Shown here in pieces: positions 6,481 through 6,983 of a stretch of 6,983 bases of DNA. The stretch is from the NCBI GenBank assembly GCA_947454695.1, contig CANGMW010000138.1:1-6983 (forward strand). Reading direction: 5' to 3'. A model generated the notes under the pieces. It had not been told where the DNA came from, did no database searches, and was given only the letters and a program-made list of their open reading frames with translations. This DNA is from Comamonadaceae bacterium (GTDB taxonomy: Bacteria; Pseudomonadota; Gammaproteobacteria; Burkholderiales; Burkholderiaceae_C). Both the position numbers and the translations under genes were made by a program. Within the stretch, counting starts at the first letter, position 1, and every line of letters starts with the position of its first letter.

Positions 6481-6983
6481 ATGAGTCACCAACGCAACCC
6501 GCGCGCTTTGCTCACCCCGGCCATGCACCAGGTGCTCGACCGCATCGCCCGTGCCGCCCATGTGCCTATGCAGGCCTTGACGCCCGAGCAAGCCCGCGCC
6601 GCTTACGCCGCAGGTTCCGGTGTTTTGGATATCGCGCCGCATGCCTTGGCACGCGTCGAGAGTTTCACATTCCCCACCCGTGACGGCTATGAACTGCCGG
6701 TGCGCCTGTACGCACCGTCGGAGGAAACTTTGCCCGTTCTGGTGTATTTCCATGGGGGCGGCTTCACCATCGGCAGTATTGCCACCCATGACTGCCTGTG
6801 CCGAACGCTGAGTCATCAAGCGCAATGCGCCGTCGTGTCAGTCGATTACCGGCTGGCTCCGGAGTACAAATTTCCCACGGCAGCGCAGGATGCCTGGGAT
6901 GCCGTGCAATGGGTCGTTCATCAAGGAGCTTCGCGTGGCTTAGACAGCCAACGCGTGGCCGTGGGGGGCGACAGCGCCGGGGG
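6481..6983 (+). CDS. HSL-family alpha/beta hydrolase (esterase/lipase), 3' end cut by window edge
   Basis: The frame runs from ATG 6481 to the right edge: 167 complete codons with no stop. The product matches the N-terminal half of the hormone-sensitive-lipase (alpha/beta hydrolase fold-3) family, which hydrolyses short to medium-chain esters. Seen in order: a cap-like helical N-terminus (about 10-50), the oxyanion-hole motif HGGGF (91-95), the conserved DYRLAPE (122-128), and the nucleophile elbow GDSAG (163-167, Ser165) right at the edge. The catalytic Asp and His would lie beyond the window; a full protein is usually about 300-320 residues, so nearly half is missing. No other in-frame start exists between the upstream stop (6445-6447) and 6481, and no clear Shine-Dalgarno is present. 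It diverges from the alcohol dehydrogenase, which suggests a linked role in ester and alcohol metabolism, by inference only. Confidence 0.92.
   Translation, partial: MSHQRNPRALLTPAMHQVLDRIARAAHVPMQALTPEQARAAYAAGSGVLDIAPHALARVESFTFPTRDGYELPVRLYAPSEETLPVLVYFHGGGFTIGSIATHDCLCRTLSHQAQCAVVSVDYRLAPEYKFPTAAQDAWDAVQWVVHQGASRGLDSQRVAVGGDSAG

Overview
The window looks like ordinary chromosome of a betaproteobacterium, most likely order Burkholderiales. This is inferred from protein character: a Tex protein, a FeeM-type N-acyl amino acid synthase and an iron-dependent alcohol dehydrogenase, all with Burkholderiales-like wording, in DNA of moderate GC (about half by eye). Genus cannot be fixed from the sequence alone. 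No tRNA, rRNA, CRISPR array, insertion sequence, integrase or plasmid function was seen.

Layout, left to right: (1) a FeeM-like N-acyl amino acid synthase on the minus strand, with its C-terminus cut by the left edge; (2) a 185-base AT-rich divergent intergenic region with a 10-bp perfect dyad over the likely FeeM promoter; (3) tex, a complete transcription accessory protein; (4) an HDOD-domain protein; (5) a patatin-like phospholipase; genes 3 to 5 run in the same direction with gaps of 68 and 40 bases and could be partly co-transcribed; (6) a 70-base convergent gap with a long imperfect inverted repeat; (7) an iron-containing alcohol dehydrogenase on the minus strand; (8) a 66-base divergent gap; (9) the first 167 codons of an HSL-family alpha/beta hydrolase (esterase), cut by the right edge just after its catalytic serine.

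The genes do not form one obvious pathway. Three lipid or ester enzymes (acyl amino acid synthase, patatin-like lipase, esterase) and an alcohol dehydrogenase lie close together. The divergent alcohol dehydrogenase/esterase pair is the most plausible functional unit: ester hydrolysis releases an alcohol that the dehydrogenase could oxidise. Tex and the HDOD protein are RNA/transcription-related and signalling-type housekeeping functions. I found no convincing sign of a new multi-gene system; the most notable non-coding signals are the dyad upstream of the FeeM-like gene and the folded sequence in the convergent gap.
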